A stretch of 64,000 nucleotides of DNA from Legionella impletisoli (GCF_900639875.1 NZ_CAAAIA010000007.1:62001-126000); one strand, 5' to 3'. Counted from the stretch's first letter, positions 35,116 to 44,657 are shown. Translations and numbers: made by a program. The notes: a model not told the origin generated them from the sequence alone.

Positions 35116-36717
35116 TTAGAAATAAACACCAATTTGCGCCAAAAGCGTGTCTGCCGATTTACCGGTCCCAACGGTATTTGCGTTGGTTACGCCGGATGGA
35201 GCAGCGCCGTTAGCAAATTGATTGGTTTTATAGTCCATATCATGGCGAAACTCTATGCTTTCAACCGTATCTTTCCAGATAGACGTATTAAAAACCCCGT
35301 TGATTCGTTGTTTTGGAATATTTAAAGCCAGAGCGTTTTTAGACCACTGATAACCTAGTGCAACGGATGACGGTTTATCAAACGCCATAAACGTGACACC
35401 CGCTTCAACCTGGCCAGCTTGTGGGCTAGCACCACGACCGTTAAAACTTAGGTCCTGGGGTCTAAAACGACTGGTTGTACCCAGCCATTCTGCAGTAAAG
35501 TTATAGCGATCAATACTGATGTTACCATGGACATCCACGGTAGGAATTTTTTTAACCGCTTCATTACCGTTAGTAATCGATGCAAATCCTCCAAAGGTTG
35601 TACCGGGAACCGAGCCTGTAAACTGCATACCTGAAGCGTCGTTAATCGAGCTCATAAAACTCGCCCCGACTTCTCCTGAAATATCACCACGACCAAAAAT
35701 ATAACCCCAATTGACTCCACCTACACCAGAGCCACCCAGAGTGGTATCCCCCTTAAATCCGTAAACAGCGGCAAAAGGGCCTGTAGATGTTTGTGATTTA
35801 TAGCCTAAAATAAAGGGACGCTCTTTGGTACGTGCTAACATCATGGTTAATGGGGCGCTAATCATGGCTGATGAAAAACGACCATATGGCACGAATAACT
35901 GACCAGCCGTAAAATAGAACGGACTTTTATCCAAATTACCAATATTCACAAACCCCATGTTCAAAAATACGGATGAGTTGGATATTCGCTGACGGTTAGA
36001 TAATGGCGGCGTGTCATCATAAGCAAGCGCCATGTATCCTTCGACCATGTTATTTAAAGCAGCGGCAACATCAAGCTCGCTGGTACCAAGCGTCCAATCG
36101 GATGTGGTATTACGAAAATAGGTCCGACCAACCGAGCCAGAAGGAACCACTGCACCACTCAATGCAATAATCGGCAAATCAGGTGCAGGATAACCCAAAG
36201 CTTCATAGGCATGATACATACGACGTCGTTGTTGCATGAGCCGGATGTCACGGTTAATGCTTGAAATATTTACAATATAATCTGAGCCATCAAATGCTGG
36301 GCGGCTTCCTAAAAAAGGAGATGCCACAATAGGCGTTCCGGCAATGTAAGTCACCACCTGGTGATCAGCAATTAACGCCGTTGGGTAAAACCCTAATGAT
36401 TCGGGATGCTCATCAAACGAATGAACGGTCACAGCACTGCTATGAATTGGCTCAGCAGGGGTTGGCGTTCTCTTTGAGGTGATAGGGGAAGGATCAACCT
36501 TCGTATCAGATGGTGTTTGTTTCGTTTTAGCAATTTTTGCCGTTTGACGCCGACTATTTTGGTTCATCTTGCGATTTAAACGTTCAATTTGCGACTGCAA
36601 AGCTTTCGTTTGTTGTTGTAACCGCTGGACTTCTAGCTGCAATTTCTCTTGTTCTGTGGCAGCAAAAATCTGAAACGAACAAACAGCCATGACCACAATA
36701 AGAGCTTTGTGTTTCAT
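35116..36717 (-). CDS. LbtU-type outer-membrane porin (DUF3573 family)
   Basis: A 533-aa outer-membrane protein with a signal peptide (MKHKALIVVMAVCSFQIFA), then a coiled-coil segment (LQLEVQRLQQQTKALQSQIERLNRKM, about residues 26-56), a Thr/Pro/Ser-rich linker (56-98), and a long C-terminal domain rich in alternating beta strands ending ...TLLAQIGVYF with a terminal aromatic, as in beta barrels. This architecture matches LbtU, the Legionella outer-membrane receptor/porin for the siderophore legiobactin, and its paralogues. LbtU lacks the TonB-type plug. Whether this paralogue carries siderophore or another solute is not known. Confidence 0.85.
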   Translation of the reverse strand: MKHKALIVVMAVCSFQIFAATEQEKLQLEVQRLQQQTKALQSQIERLNRKMNQNSRRQTAKIAKTKQTPSDTKVDPSPITSKRTPTPAEPIHSSAVTVHSFDEHPESLGFYPTALIADHQVVTYIAGTPIVASPFLGSRPAFDGSDYIVNISSINRDIRLMQQRRRMYHAYEALGYPAPDLPIIALSGAVVPSGSVGRTYFRNTTSDWTLGTSELDVAAALNNMVEGYMALAYDDTPPLSNRQRISNSSVFLNMGFVNIGNLDKSPFYFTAGQLFVPYGRFSSAMISAPLTMMLARTKERPFILGYKSQTSTGPFAAVYGFKGDTTLGGSGVGGVNWGYIFGRGDISGEVGASFMSSINDASGMQFTGSVPGTTFGGFASITNGNEAVKKIPTVDVHGNISIDRYNFTAEWLGTTSRFRPQDLSFNGRGASPQAGQVEAGVTFMAFDKPSSVALGYQWSKNALALNIPKQRINGVFNTSIWKDTVESIEFRHDMDYKTNQFANGAAPSGVTNANTVGTGKSADTLLAQIGVYF

Positions 36718-36850
36718 GTGAGGGACTCCTGTTTATTTTTTTTACTTCGCGAGCGATTATATAGAACCTAAGCGAGAGATACTAGTGAAATAGCATCTAA
36801 CGGTGGAGTTAGGAAAGAGGAGCTAATCATAATTTAAAACGAACAAAAAA

Positions 36851-36872
36851 AACCCCGTAAAAATACGGGGTT
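36851..36872 (-). terminator. Terminator of the first MOMP paralogue
   Basis: aaccccgta/tacggggtt (36851-36859 and 36864-36872) form a 9-bp stem with a 4-nt loop. On the minus strand it is followed by eight T residues: a strong intrinsic terminator 25 bp after the porin stop codon. Confidence 0.85.
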
Positions 36873-36897
36873 TAAAAAGTGGAGTAGGAGCAAAAAG

Positions 36898-37890
36898 CTA
36901 GGCTAGAGAACCCACCCATTTAACTCCAAAATAAGGACCATGGAAGCCGAAATTAGAATCAAACATATCATCAAATTCATTTTGATAAATTTGAGCTTGG
37001 AAGTAATTAACCCACATGTATCCTAAATCAAGCGAGAGATCACCTTGAGCTACAGCAAAGTTATACTGCAATCCAAGTTTTGCTTCAAGCTCAGGTACTA
37101 AAGCGGTTTTACTTCCCGATGCATAGTATGGATCTGGATCAAGAGGATCATTCGTTGTTAATGAATTGGTAAAATCGCCCTTTCCAATAAGTAACGCTGC
37201 TGCACCTTTAGCATATACAGCAAAATTAGAATTAAAGTCATAGACCAAATCACTACCAATTCGAGGACCAAAACCGTCATAGGTTGTTTGAAATTGTACT
37301 GTAGAGAGTAGAACAGCTGCTGCTACAGGATCTATGAAAGTATCACTACTCACAAATGTCGCTGCATTATGCAAATGTGCATATTGAACACCACCATGCA
37401 ATCGAACATTCTTAAATACTCCTAAATCCACATGCTGCCCTACTTCAAGATTTACAGCATCCCACTCTGGTGTTAACGAAGCGGTGTTAACATCACGATC
37501 AATAAATATATTGCCCCAATTAAATGAATCACTCAGCGTGTGTGTTGTGGTATTTTTACCCAGGTGATACCAATTTAAATTAACATCGTTTCCTGTATTA
37601 AAATGGTATGAGCCCTCAAGTTTAAAGCCCCAAGCCCAATCTGGCTCATTTTCAACCCAACTTTCGGTAGTTACGCCCGCTGCTGTGGTAGTACTATTAG
37701 CCCCTAACCAACTTGCATTATCACTATAGGTTGGTCTTAGGTATAGTGCTTGTATGCCTATATCCCATGCTGTACTTGCACAAGGTACCGTTACATCACC
37801 AGGCTGACAAACTGGCCCCATGGTTCCTGCATAACTAGCACAGCTGCTTAATATCAGTGTAGACAAAAGTGTTTTTTTAAAACTCAACAT
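36898..37890 (-). CDS. Legionella major outer membrane protein paralogue 1
   Basis: A 330-aa beta-barrel porin of the Legionella OMP family. The start at 37890 (preceded by ggagaaaggga) gives a signal peptide ending SYA and a mature N-terminus GTMGPVCQPGDVTVPC with the conserved cysteine pair. [63 protein letters not shown] and the ending GPYFGVKWVGSLA are family blocks. In L. pneumophila the MOMP is a cation-selective, disulfide-cross-linked, peptidoglycan-associated porin that binds complement C3. One of four tandem copies; AT-rich codon use suggests lower expression than copy 3. Confidence 0.92.
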   Translation of the reverse strand: MLSFKKTLLSTLILSSCASYAGTMGPVCQPGDVTVPCASTAWDIGIQALYLRPTYSDNASWLGANSTTTAAGVTTESWVENEPDWAWGFKLEGSYHFNTGNDVNLNWYHLGKNTTTHTLSDSFNWGNIFIDRDVNTASLTPEWDAVNLEVGQHVDLGVFKNVRLHGGVQYAHLHNAATFVSSDTFIDPVAAAVLLSTVQFQTTYDGFGPRIGSDLVYDFNSNFAVYAKGAAALLIGKGDFTNSLTTNDPLDPDPYYASGSKTALVPELEAKLGLQYNFAVAQGDLSLDLGYMWVNYFQAQIYQNEFDDMFDSNFGFHGPYFGVKWVGSLA

Positions 37891-38196
37891 TCCCTTTCTC
37901 CATGTTAAACAATATCCAACGGTCTTTATAACTATTTCCATGCATAAAAATCTGAGAAAATAGCCTTACCAAAAACATGACATAAAATATGTAAACTTTA
38001 GTAGTAGAACAAATAAATCATTATAAATCAATATAAAATCAAGCTATTTCTTAAATTTTTTCAATGAGAAAACAAGATTGCAGAATAGAATTAAGCGAAC
38101 AAAGAAGGATAATTGACAGAGGTTGTCGAATATTCACTTAAAAGAAGGAAACTTAATAGGTTGGGTTAACCCAACCTATTAAAATAGCATGGTTTA
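37891..38196. other. 306-bp gap between MOMP paralogues 1 and 2
   Basis: No gene is visible. It holds the AT-rich leader and ribosome-binding site of paralogue 1 at the left and, at 38153-38182, a 30-bp perfect palindrome that probably ends paralogue 2. I see no clear promoter consensus. Confidence 0.6.
38153..38182 (-). terminator. 30-bp perfect palindrome, probable terminator of MOMP paralogue 2
   Basis: ttaataggttgggtt and aacccaacctattaa form a perfect 15+15 palindrome, 14 bp after the paralogue 2 stop on the minus strand. A T-rich but not uninterrupted tail follows (gtttccttctttt). Confidence 0.6.
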
Positions 38197-39141
38197 TCAA
38201 ACGAACGCGCCAACCCATTTTAATCCAAAATATGGGCCATTCACTGCAAAATTTGAATCATCTAGATTAATGGTGGATAAGGCATCAAAATAATTGACCC
38301 ACATATAACCGCCATCAATGGTTAATAAGCCGTTTGCTAAGGGGTAATTATAATTTAACCCCAATTTGCCTTCTATTTCTGGTACAACAGCGGTTCTACT
38401 GCCCGTTGCGGGAACAAAGGCCCCGAACGATGAAGAAAATTGTTGATTGATTTCATTTTTTCCAAATAAGAGAGCCGCCGCCGCTTTGCTATATATGTTT
38501 AAACCTTTACCTAAATCATACGATGCATCAATACCGGTTCGAGCACCAAATCCATTATACGTACTCGATTGGCCAAAACTGTAACTCGTACCCACAGCAT
38601 TTTCACCAATGTAGCTTGTATCTACTTTTAAACGAGCATATTGAGCCCCACCGTGCACACGAACATTTAGCCAATGGCCATAATTGATGGTTTGGCCCAT
38701 CTCTAGATTCACCGCATCCCATTTAGGAGATTGGGTATAGGTTTCTGTGTTAGACGCCGGTAATCCTCCAAGGGCTACAAAATTCACTGGGAATACTTGA
38801 GTTTGGGTATTATCATTCAAATGATACCAATTCAAATTCACATCATTTCCAGTGCTGTAATGATAAGAACCTTCTAATTTAAAACCCCAACCCCATCGGC
38901 CCTCGTTTGCTACAAGCGTACGGGAGGTTCCTAAAGGAGAGATATAATATCCATTGAAATTATTCGCATCATCGCTAAAGGAAGGTTGCAAGTATAACGC
39001 TTGAATGCCGAAATCCCAGGCAGCGTGCTCACAAGGGACTGTGACATGATCAGGAGTGCAAACTGGACCCATTGTACCAGCAAATACAACGCTACTGCTT
39101 AATGCGCATATAGCAATTGCTGATTTTTTAAAATTAAACAT
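38197..39141 (-). CDS. Legionella major outer membrane protein paralogue 2
   Basis: A 314-aa member of the same porin family. The start at 39141 (after ggagaaga) gives the signal MFNFKKSAIAICALSSSVVFA and the mature start [16 protein letters not shown]. The blocks [76 protein letters not shown] and the ending GPYFGLKWVGAFV are conserved. An in-frame ATG four codons upstream (39153) is less likely. Sequence divergence from paralogue 1 is concentrated in the predicted surface loops, as expected under immune or phage pressure. Confidence 0.92.
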   Translation of the reverse strand: MFNFKKSAIAICALSSSVVFAGTMGPVCTPDHVTVPCEHAAWDFGIQALYLQPSFSDDANNFNGYYISPLGTSRTLVANEGRWGWGFKLEGSYHYSTGNDVNLNWYHLNDNTQTQVFPVNFVALGGLPASNTETYTQSPKWDAVNLEMGQTINYGHWLNVRVHGGAQYARLKVDTSYIGENAVGTSYSFGQSSTYNGFGARTGIDASYDLGKGLNIYSKAAAALLFGKNEINQQFSSSFGAFVPATGSRTAVVPEIEGKLGLNYNYPLANGLLTIDGGYMWVNYFDALSTINLDDSNFAVNGPYFGLKWVGAFV

Positions 39142-39329
39142 ATTCTTCTCCATTATTTTTTAGTTCCTAACAATCATGCTTGAAGGCATTCAAACCTTCA
39201 TTGTACTAAATTCTCTTAACAAATCTATAGTTAATCTAATCGTTTCATTAAGCTTAAATTCAACCGTTAAATTCACCCTAGGTACATAGGGATAGAAAAA
39301 TCTCACCACTTAATCCCTACGTCATTTCA

Positions 39330-39680
39330 CTTGAATAAAGCATCCACTCCGATGTTGGTTTTATGCTCTGAACCTGGATACCTCGGATAAGCCATGGTAG
39401 GTAGGGAGAGAGCTGCGGCTTGATCAAAGCATCCACTGTAATGCGAGTGCATCACTTCGAATCTGGATACCTCGGACAAGCCATGGTAGGTAGGGAGAGA
39501 GCTCTGGCTTGATCAAAGCATCCACTGCAATGCGAGTGTATCACTTCGAATCTGGATACCTCAGACAAGCTGAGGTAGGTAGGGAGAGAGCTGCCGCTTG
39601 ATCAAAACATCCACTCCGATGCCGATGTATCGCTTCGAACCGGGATACTTCTGACAAACCGAGGTAGGTAGGGTAGAAAA
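39330..39680. repeat. Four tandem 89-bp direct repeats
   Basis: Units begin at 39330, 39419, 39508 and 39597 with cttgatcaaagcatccact (the first is cttgaataaagcatccact). Spacing is exactly 89 bp each time. The core includes a ggatacctcgga-caagccatgg-taggtagggagagagct block. Units 2 and 3 are most alike; the last is truncated at tagggtagaaaaat. There are no spacers and no ORF through the repeats. Located between MOMP paralogues 2 and 3. Confidence 0.9.
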
Positions 39681-39808
39681 ATCTACTATTAGAGATAGGA
39701 AAATCGTACGTAGGGGTAAGTAATCTGAGTGGTTGGAAAGCTCAGGTATGCTCCGTTACCGTCGGCTCGGTTTTGGAGGTAGTGCGATGTTATTTTGGGC
39801 GAAAAAAA

Positions 39809-39824
39809 ACCCACCGCGGTGGGT
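39809..39824 (-). terminator. Strong terminator of MOMP paralogue 3
   Basis: acccaccgcggtgggt is a perfect 16-bp palindrome; on the minus strand it is followed by a run of eight T residues, 28 bp after the porin stop. A textbook Rho-independent terminator. Confidence 0.88.
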
Positions 39825-39852
39825 GGGTTTTTATAGGTTTGCTCAGTTCGAA

Positions 39853-40848
39853 TTAAACTACTGAACCAACCCACTTCAAGCCAACATATGGGCCGTGTAC
39901 AGCGAAGTTGGAGTCATCAAATGACCCAGCAACTGAACCATTGTTGAATGGTAATGCATCAAAGTAGTTCACCCACATGTAACCAACATCCAGAGACAGG
40001 TCGCCTTGAGCCATAGCGTAGGTATATTTAGCACCCAATTTAGCTTCTAACTCAGGAACTACAGCGGTTCTGCTGCCGGTAGCTGGAACGATAGCGGTAG
40101 CGAACGCAGGTGTTACAGTAGTAACGGTCTGAGTTATATCGCTGTCGCCAACCAACAGGGCACCAGCACTGTTTGCGTATACAGCTAAGCCATTGCCAAA
40201 GTCGTAGGACATATCAGCACCAACGCGTGGACCAAACCCTGTGAATTTAGCTTCATCATTTAAAGTATAAGATGTGCTTGTTGCTGGAACACCCGTTACG
40301 TTAAAACCATTGATTGAAGCTTCGGTTTTAATTCGAGCGTACTGCGCACCACCGTGGAAACGGATGTTTTTGAACTGACCAAAGTCCACGTGCTGACCGA
40401 ACTCAAGGTTTACAGCGTCCCAACGAGCGTCGGTAACTGCCACTTGGTTTGTGGTAGCGGTAGCCGCGCCATCTAAAGCTATGATTCCGCTTGTACCAGA
40501 GAAGGCATAACGGTTGTCATCAGAGTTTAAGTGATACCAGTTCAAGTTGACGTCATTGCCAGTGCTGAAGTGATAAGAGCCTTCTAGCTTCCAACCCCAG
40601 TTCCAATCCATATTATTATCAATCAGAGCTCTAGCTGTCCCAGCTGCGTTTACTGTCTGAGCAAAGTAGCCAGCGGCATCGCTGAATGTGGGCTGCAGAT
40701 AAAGAGCTTGAATGCCTACATCCCAAGCTTGCATTTCGCATGGAACAGTGACGTTACCGGGTGTGCAAACTGGACCCATGGTACCAGCAAATGCAACACT
40801 GCTACCAAAAGCAAGAACAGCTACGGCTGTTTTTTTCAGATTCAACAT
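39853..40848 (-). CDS. Major outer membrane protein, probable principal (highly expressed) paralogue
   Basis: A 331-aa porin. The start at 40848 follows gtggagaaa and gives the signal [21 protein letters not shown], mature [16 protein letters not shown] with the conserved Cys pair. Blocks: [85 protein letters not shown] and the ending [13 protein letters not shown]. Codons are clearly biased towards C-ending Asn, Tyr, Phe and His and GCT/GGT, unlike its three neighbours, which fits a very abundant protein. The strong terminator supports this. This is the best candidate for the orthologue of OmpS, the L. pneumophila MOMP. Confidence 0.93.
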   Translation of the reverse strand: MLNLKKTAVAVLAFGSSVAFAGTMGPVCTPGNVTVPCEMQAWDVGIQALYLQPTFSDAAGYFAQTVNAAGTARALIDNNMDWNWGWKLEGSYHFSTGNDVNLNWYHLNSDDNRYAFSGTSGIIALDGAATATTNQVAVTDARWDAVNLEFGQHVDFGQFKNIRFHGGAQYARIKTEASINGFNVTGVPATSTSYTLNDEAKFTGFGPRVGADMSYDFGNGLAVYANSAGALLVGDSDITQTVTTVTPAFATAIVPATGSRTAVVPELEAKLGAKYTYAMAQGDLSLDVGYMWVNYFDALPFNNGSVAGSFDDSNFAVHGPYVGLKWVGSVV

Positions 40849-41216
40849 ACTTTTCTCCACTTTTTTATTATTAATTTCCGTTTTTTCGTCAAGCCACAAC
40901 TTTGTATTGACTACAGTACGCCATCATCGCTCTAATCCGAAAACGTACTTGGGACGATTATCGTGCCTGATTTTCTCGTTGTCAACACAAATGCAATAAA
41001 AACACTATATTTTTTAGCACCCTATGCCTTTGTTTTTAACAACAGCGATACTATTTGAGCGAACTGCTTCCTTTGTATCAGCAAATCACGAAACGATTAT
41101 CTGGGTACATTTGAGCTTAATTTGTAACGAAAATCAACCCCCCATTCATGATTTTTTCTTTAAACTTATTTCCAGAAATTAAATGCCACTCTCAGAACAA
41201 TTTAATGGTTTCTGAT
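40849..41216. other. 368-bp gap upstream of MOMP paralogue 3
   Basis: No gene is visible. It should contain the promoter of the highly expressed paralogue 3 on the minus strand (right to left). A TTGACG lies near 40887, too close to the ATG to be a simple -35, and no single consensus promoter stands out. The paralogue 4 end (near 41190) shows only a weak 6-bp inverted repeat (tcagaa/ttctga). Confidence 0.5.
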
Positions 41217-42137
41217 TTAAATATATCCGATGTATTTAATACCCAAATAGGGCCCTTGCAATCCATAATCAGTTGTTTGACTTATACCCGTGGCCGCCGC
41301 TAAACGATACGTTTGCGCGTTAAAATAATTTTGCCACATGTATCCTGCATCCAGTGATAAGTCGCCTTGGGCCAGTGAGCAGCTGTAAGTGAAGCCAAGT
41401 TTACCTTCAAGCTCTGGAACCACCCCGGTGTTTGAACCGTTTGAGCCACCGGTGGGGGCAATTAGACCTAAGGTTACGGTACTGTAATCACTAGAACCTG
41501 CAAGGACTGCAGCAGCGGTTTTGGCGTATACGGCTAATCCATTGTTCCAATCGTAAGACATGTCTAGCCCTGCTCTTGGGCCAAACCCCTTAAATCGCAT
41601 GAATATCGTATCAGCTGGTGTAGTAATTGCACTATTGTAATAAATATTATGATTGATACGTGCGTATTGTGCGCCGCCATGAAAGCGGATATTTTTATGT
41701 TCACCATAGTCTACATGTTGCCCAAACTCGGCATTCACTGCATCCCATTTATGGCGAAGCTCTACCGTCAGTGTTTGAGGAGCTGCGGCCGTACCCGTAA
41801 GCTCACTATAAGTCGTTGTACTTCCCTGATGATACCAGTTTAGATTTATATCTTTCCCACTACCAAAATGATAAGACCCTTCAAACATAAACCCAAAGCT
41901 CCACCCAGGGACCAATTCATTGTAAGTTGTAATATTGGAAGCATTGGTAAAATTGGTAACGCTGAAATCGCCGGTATAGCTCGGTTGTAGATAAAGCGCT
42001 TTAGCACCAAAATCCCAACCATGTCGATTACAGGGGATTGTTACGTCTTCAGCGGTACATGCTGGCCCCATGGTGCCGGCTGAAACAACACTGCTCGTGA
42101 GTGCCAGTATGGCCAACGCGGTTTTACTGATTTTCAT
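41217..42137 (-). CDS. Legionella major outer membrane protein paralogue 4
   Basis: A 306-aa family member, the most divergent of the four. The start at 42137 follows aaggag-type sequence and gives MKISKTALAILALTSSVVSA. The mature start GTMGPACTAEDVTIPC keeps both cysteines. [55 protein letters not shown] and [28 protein letters not shown] are conserved. The end, GPYLGIKYIGYI, is aromatic-rich but differs from WVG-type ends. It has a third cysteine (SCSLA) in the barrel. An in-frame ATG 13 codons upstream is unlikely. Confidence 0.9.
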   Translation of the reverse strand: MKISKTALAILALTSSVVSAGTMGPACTAEDVTIPCNRHGWDFGAKALYLQPSYTGDFSVTNFTNASNITTYNELVPGWSFGFMFEGSYHFGSGKDINLNWYHQGSTTTYSELTGTAAAPQTLTVELRHKWDAVNAEFGQHVDYGEHKNIRFHGGAQYARINHNIYYNSAITTPADTIFMRFKGFGPRAGLDMSYDWNNGLAVYAKTAAAVLAGSSDYSTVTLGLIAPTGGSNGSNTGVVPELEGKLGFTYSCSLAQGDLSLDAGYMWQNYFNAQTYRLAAATGISQTTDYGLQGPYLGIKYIGYI

Positions 42138-42316
42138 AATCCTTATTCTCCTTGTCGTCTTGGTGAAGGGTTTCAAGCGAGGCGATTATTTAGGCTTACC
42201 TATAAATTGTCAATTTTTTTGAACTCTCTTGATCTGTAAACCTGTTGGAGCGTAAAAATCATGTTATTCTATGATTTGTGTCACTTAATAGGTAATGATA
42301 AAAGGGGGAAATTGTT

Positions 42317-43345
42317 GTGCGCTGTTTGGAAATTACCCGCCCCGATGATTGGCATGTTCACTTTCGTGATGAAAAGGTACTGGAACAAACCGTTTCTGCA
42401 ACGGCTTTACATTTCAAACGTGCTTTAGTGATGCCGAATTTAAAGCCCCCACTCACTACCATCAAAGCGCTTTTATCCTATCGTGAACGTATTCTTGCCG
42501 CAAATAAAACACAAACATTTATTCCTTATATGACGTTTTATTTAAATGAAGAGGTTAACTTAGAGGAATTACAACAGACAAAGACAAACCCCTATATTTT
42601 GGGGGCTAAACTCTATCCAGCGGGTGCCACCACCAATGCAGAGGCTGGTGCAAAATCGATTAAGGCACTGTATTCTCATTTTGAAATCATGCAAGAGAAT
42701 GATCTTGTCTTGCAAATTCACGGCGAAGTAACTGAGGGCGATATTTTTGATCGCGAAGCACAATTTATCGAGATCTACTTAAAGCCCCTTTTAAAACATT
42801 TCCCAAAACTTCGTATGGTTTTAGAACACATTTCTACTTCAACGGCCGTAGAGTTTGTGTCCAACGCCCCTGAAACGGTTGCCGCGACCATTACCCCTCA
42901 TCATTTGATGTTTAACCGTAACCGTCTATTAGCAGGAGGCATAAGGCCTCATTATTATTGTCTACCGATTTTAAAGTCCCATAAAGATCAAACCGCCTTG
43001 CAACAAGCAGCCATCAGCGGCAATCCAAAGTTTTTTGCAGGAACTGACAGCGCACCTCATGCACGAAGTCATAAAGAAAGTGCCTGTGGGTGTGCGGGTA
43101 TTTATTCAGCCCCCTACGCGTTGGCTATGTATACCGAGGTTTTTGATCAGTTGGAGGCTTTGACTATGCTTAATGCATTTATGAGTCAATTTGGTGCTCG
43201 TTTTTATCATTTACCACCGAATCAAGAGCTGATTGAATTGCAACATAAGCGACAAGTAATTCCTGAAACACTTCCTTTTGGAAATGATGTCATTATCCCC
43301 GTTTTAGCGGGTGAGTCCTTGTCATGGAGTGTTTATGGAGACTGA
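42317..43345 (+). CDS. pyrC: Dihydroorotase (type II)
   Basis: PyrC closes the ring of carbamoyl-aspartate to dihydroorotate in pyrimidine synthesis. The 342-aa protein has the metal-binding HVHFRD at the N-terminus (DDWHVHFRDE), the carboxylated lysine in LGAKLYPAGATTN, IHGEVTEGDIFDRE, LEHISTSTAVEF, TITPHHLMFNRN, and the aspartate in GTDSAPH. The length fits the E. coli type. The start is GTG at 42317, after agggggaa. It overlaps the following rnt by 11 bp, suggesting translational coupling. Confidence 0.96.
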   Translation: MRCLEITRPDDWHVHFRDEKVLEQTVSATALHFKRALVMPNLKPPLTTIKALLSYRERILAANKTQTFIPYMTFYLNEEVNLEELQQTKTNPYILGAKLYPAGATTNAEAGAKSIKALYSHFEIMQENDLVLQIHGEVTEGDIFDREAQFIEIYLKPLLKHFPKLRMVLEHISTSTAVEFVSNAPETVAATITPHHLMFNRNRLLAGGIRPHYYCLPILKSHKDQTALQQAAISGNPKFFAGTDSAPHARSHKESACGCAGIYSAPYALAMYTEVFDQLEALTMLNAFMSQFGARFYHLPPNQELIELQHKRQVIPETLPFGNDVIIPVLAGESLSWSVYGD

Positions 43346-44021
43346 AAAAAATCGCTCATCCCATTCTATAAAAGACCGGTTTCGAGGATTTTTGCCCGTC
43401 GTGGTGGATGTTGAAACCGCGGGAATTGATCCTAGCCGCCATGCTTTGCTTGAAATGTGTATCGTGATATTGGATATTGATGAACAGGGTAAATTACTGC
43501 AAAAAGATACTTATTTTGAACATATACTGCCTTTTGAACACGCTGAATTAGATCCCGAGTCGCTAGCCTTTACTGGCATTGATCCTTATCAACCTCTGCG
43601 TTTTGCTGTGGACGAAAAAACGGCGCTTCAACGCTTGTTTGCGCCGATTCATAAAGCTTTGAAACAATCGCACTGTCAACGTGCTGTGCTGGTGGGGCAT
43701 AATGCTTGGTTTGATTTGTTATTTGTAAAAGAGGCCATCAAACGAACCGGATTAAAATCCCCGTTTCACGCCTTTACTTGTTTTGATACGGCAACACTCT
43801 CAGGATTAATTTACGGACAAACGGTACTAGCCAAAGCGGTTAACGCTTCAGGCATAGAATTTGATGTGAATGAAGCGCATTCGGCCATTTATGATGCGAA
43901 GAAAACAGCAGAGTTATTTTGTAACATCGTCAACCGTTGCCGAGATCTAGGCCTTGATTCAGTCTCTTTGGGCAAAAATGCCTCTTCTCCTTCAGTGGAA
44001 AAGAGGCAAAGTGATAATTAA
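43335..44021 (+). CDS. rnt: Ribonuclease T
   Basis: RNase T is a DEDD-superfamily 3'-5' exoribonuclease that trims tRNA and other stable RNA ends. The 228-aa protein shows Exo I VVVDVETAGID, Exo II VLVGHNAWFDLLFV, and Exo III AHSAIYDAKKTAELF with the catalytic histidine and aspartate (DEDDh). The ATG at 43335 lies inside the end of pyrC, after atggag; the 43311 in-frame ATG would add eight non-family residues. It converges on ahpC with a 4-bp overlap of stop codons. The C-terminus overlaps a hairpin (43979-44008) that could end transcription. Confidence 0.94.
   Translation: METEKNRSSHSIKDRFRGFLPVVVDVETAGIDPSRHALLEMCIVILDIDEQGKLLQKDTYFEHILPFEHAELDPESLAFTGIDPYQPLRFAVDEKTALQRLFAPIHKALKQSHCQRAVLVGHNAWFDLLFVKEAIKRTGLKSPFHAFTCFDTATLSGLIYGQTVLAKAVNASGIEFDVNEAHSAIYDAKKTAELFCNIVNRCRDLGLDSVSLGKNASSPSVEKRQSDN
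43979..44008. terminator. Hairpin at the convergent rnt/peroxiredoxin ends
   Basis: tgcctctt (43979-43986) and aagaggca (44001-44008) pair perfectly around a 14-nt loop, inside the last codons of rnt. It is placed to act as a bidirectional terminator for the two convergent genes. No strong T-run. Confidence 0.4.
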
Positions 44022-44623
44022 AGCTTATCAGAATGATTCGATAAGTAATCAGCCACACCTTTAGGAGAGGCTTTCATTCCTGGCTTGCCCTTTTCCCAAC
44101 CCGCAGGACAAACTTCGCCATGTTCTTCAAAGAATTGCACCGCATCAATAATTCTTAAAATTTCATTCACATTGCGGCCAATGGGTAAATCATTAATAAT
44201 TTGAGACCGAACATTGCCTTCTTTATCAATTACAAACGCGCCACGGAAAGCAACTCCTGCTAAAGGATGTTCTACACCGTAAGATTGGCAAATACTATGA
44301 GTAACATCGGCTGCCATCGTGTATTTAACTGGGCCAATACCGCCTTCTTTAACCGAGGTATTACGATAAGCATTATGAGTAAATTGGGAATCGATTGATA
44401 CGGCAATCACTTCAACATTGCGACTTTTGAATTCATCCATACGATGATCCAATGCAATTAACTCAGAAGGGCAAACAAACGTAAAATCTAAAGGATAAAA
44501 GAAAATTAAACCGTATTTGCCTTTGATTGCTTCATATAAGTTAAATTTTTCAACGATTTCACCGTTTCCCAATACCGCAGGTACTGTAAAATCTGGTGCT
44601 TTTCGTCCAACTAAAACGCTCAT
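44018..44623 (-). CDS. 2-Cys peroxiredoxin (AhpC/TSA family)
   Basis: A 201-aa peroxiredoxin that reduces H2O2 and organic peroxides. The peroxidatic cysteine is in FVCPSELIALDHR (about residue 51) and the resolving cysteine is in EVCPAGWEKGKPGMK near the C-terminus, so it is a typical 2-Cys type. YPLDFTFVCP, IGPVKYTMAADVTHSICQSYGV and RGAFVIDKEGNVRSQ are conserved. No AhpF reductase is adjacent; a thioredoxin or the glutaredoxin encoded just upstream (34 bp gap) may recharge it. Together with grxD and sodB it forms an oxidative-defence neighbourhood. Confidence 0.94.
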   Translation of the reverse strand: MSVLVGRKAPDFTVPAVLGNGEIVEKFNLYEAIKGKYGLIFFYPLDFTFVCPSELIALDHRMDEFKSRNVEVIAVSIDSQFTHNAYRNTSVKEGGIGPVKYTMAADVTHSICQSYGVEHPLAGVAFRGAFVIDKEGNVRSQIINDLPIGRNVNEILRIIDAVQFFEEHGEVCPAGWEKGKPGMKASPKGVADYLSNHSDKL

Positions 44624-44657
44624 GTCATCTCTCCATTCAATAAATAATTAGGTCGTA

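Larger units (their letters stand above)
39142..39852. other. 711-bp gene-free gap with 89-bp tandem array
   Basis: No coding region is convincing here. It contains the leader of MOMP paralogue 2 (39142 to about 39280), four 89-bp direct repeats (39330-39680) and the terminator of paralogue 3 (39809-39824). The array is flanked by two copies of a tagaaaaatct motif, near 39292 and 39675. Confidence 0.7.

Noticed and set aside
39330-39680. CRISPR array
   Set aside because: The 89-bp units abut without spacers of unique sequence, and no cas genes are present; it is a plain tandem repeat.
40875-40900. Promoter TTGACG/TAATAA before MOMP paralogue 3
   Set aside because: The transcription start would fall on the ribosome-binding site, so this pair is unlikely to be the true promoter.
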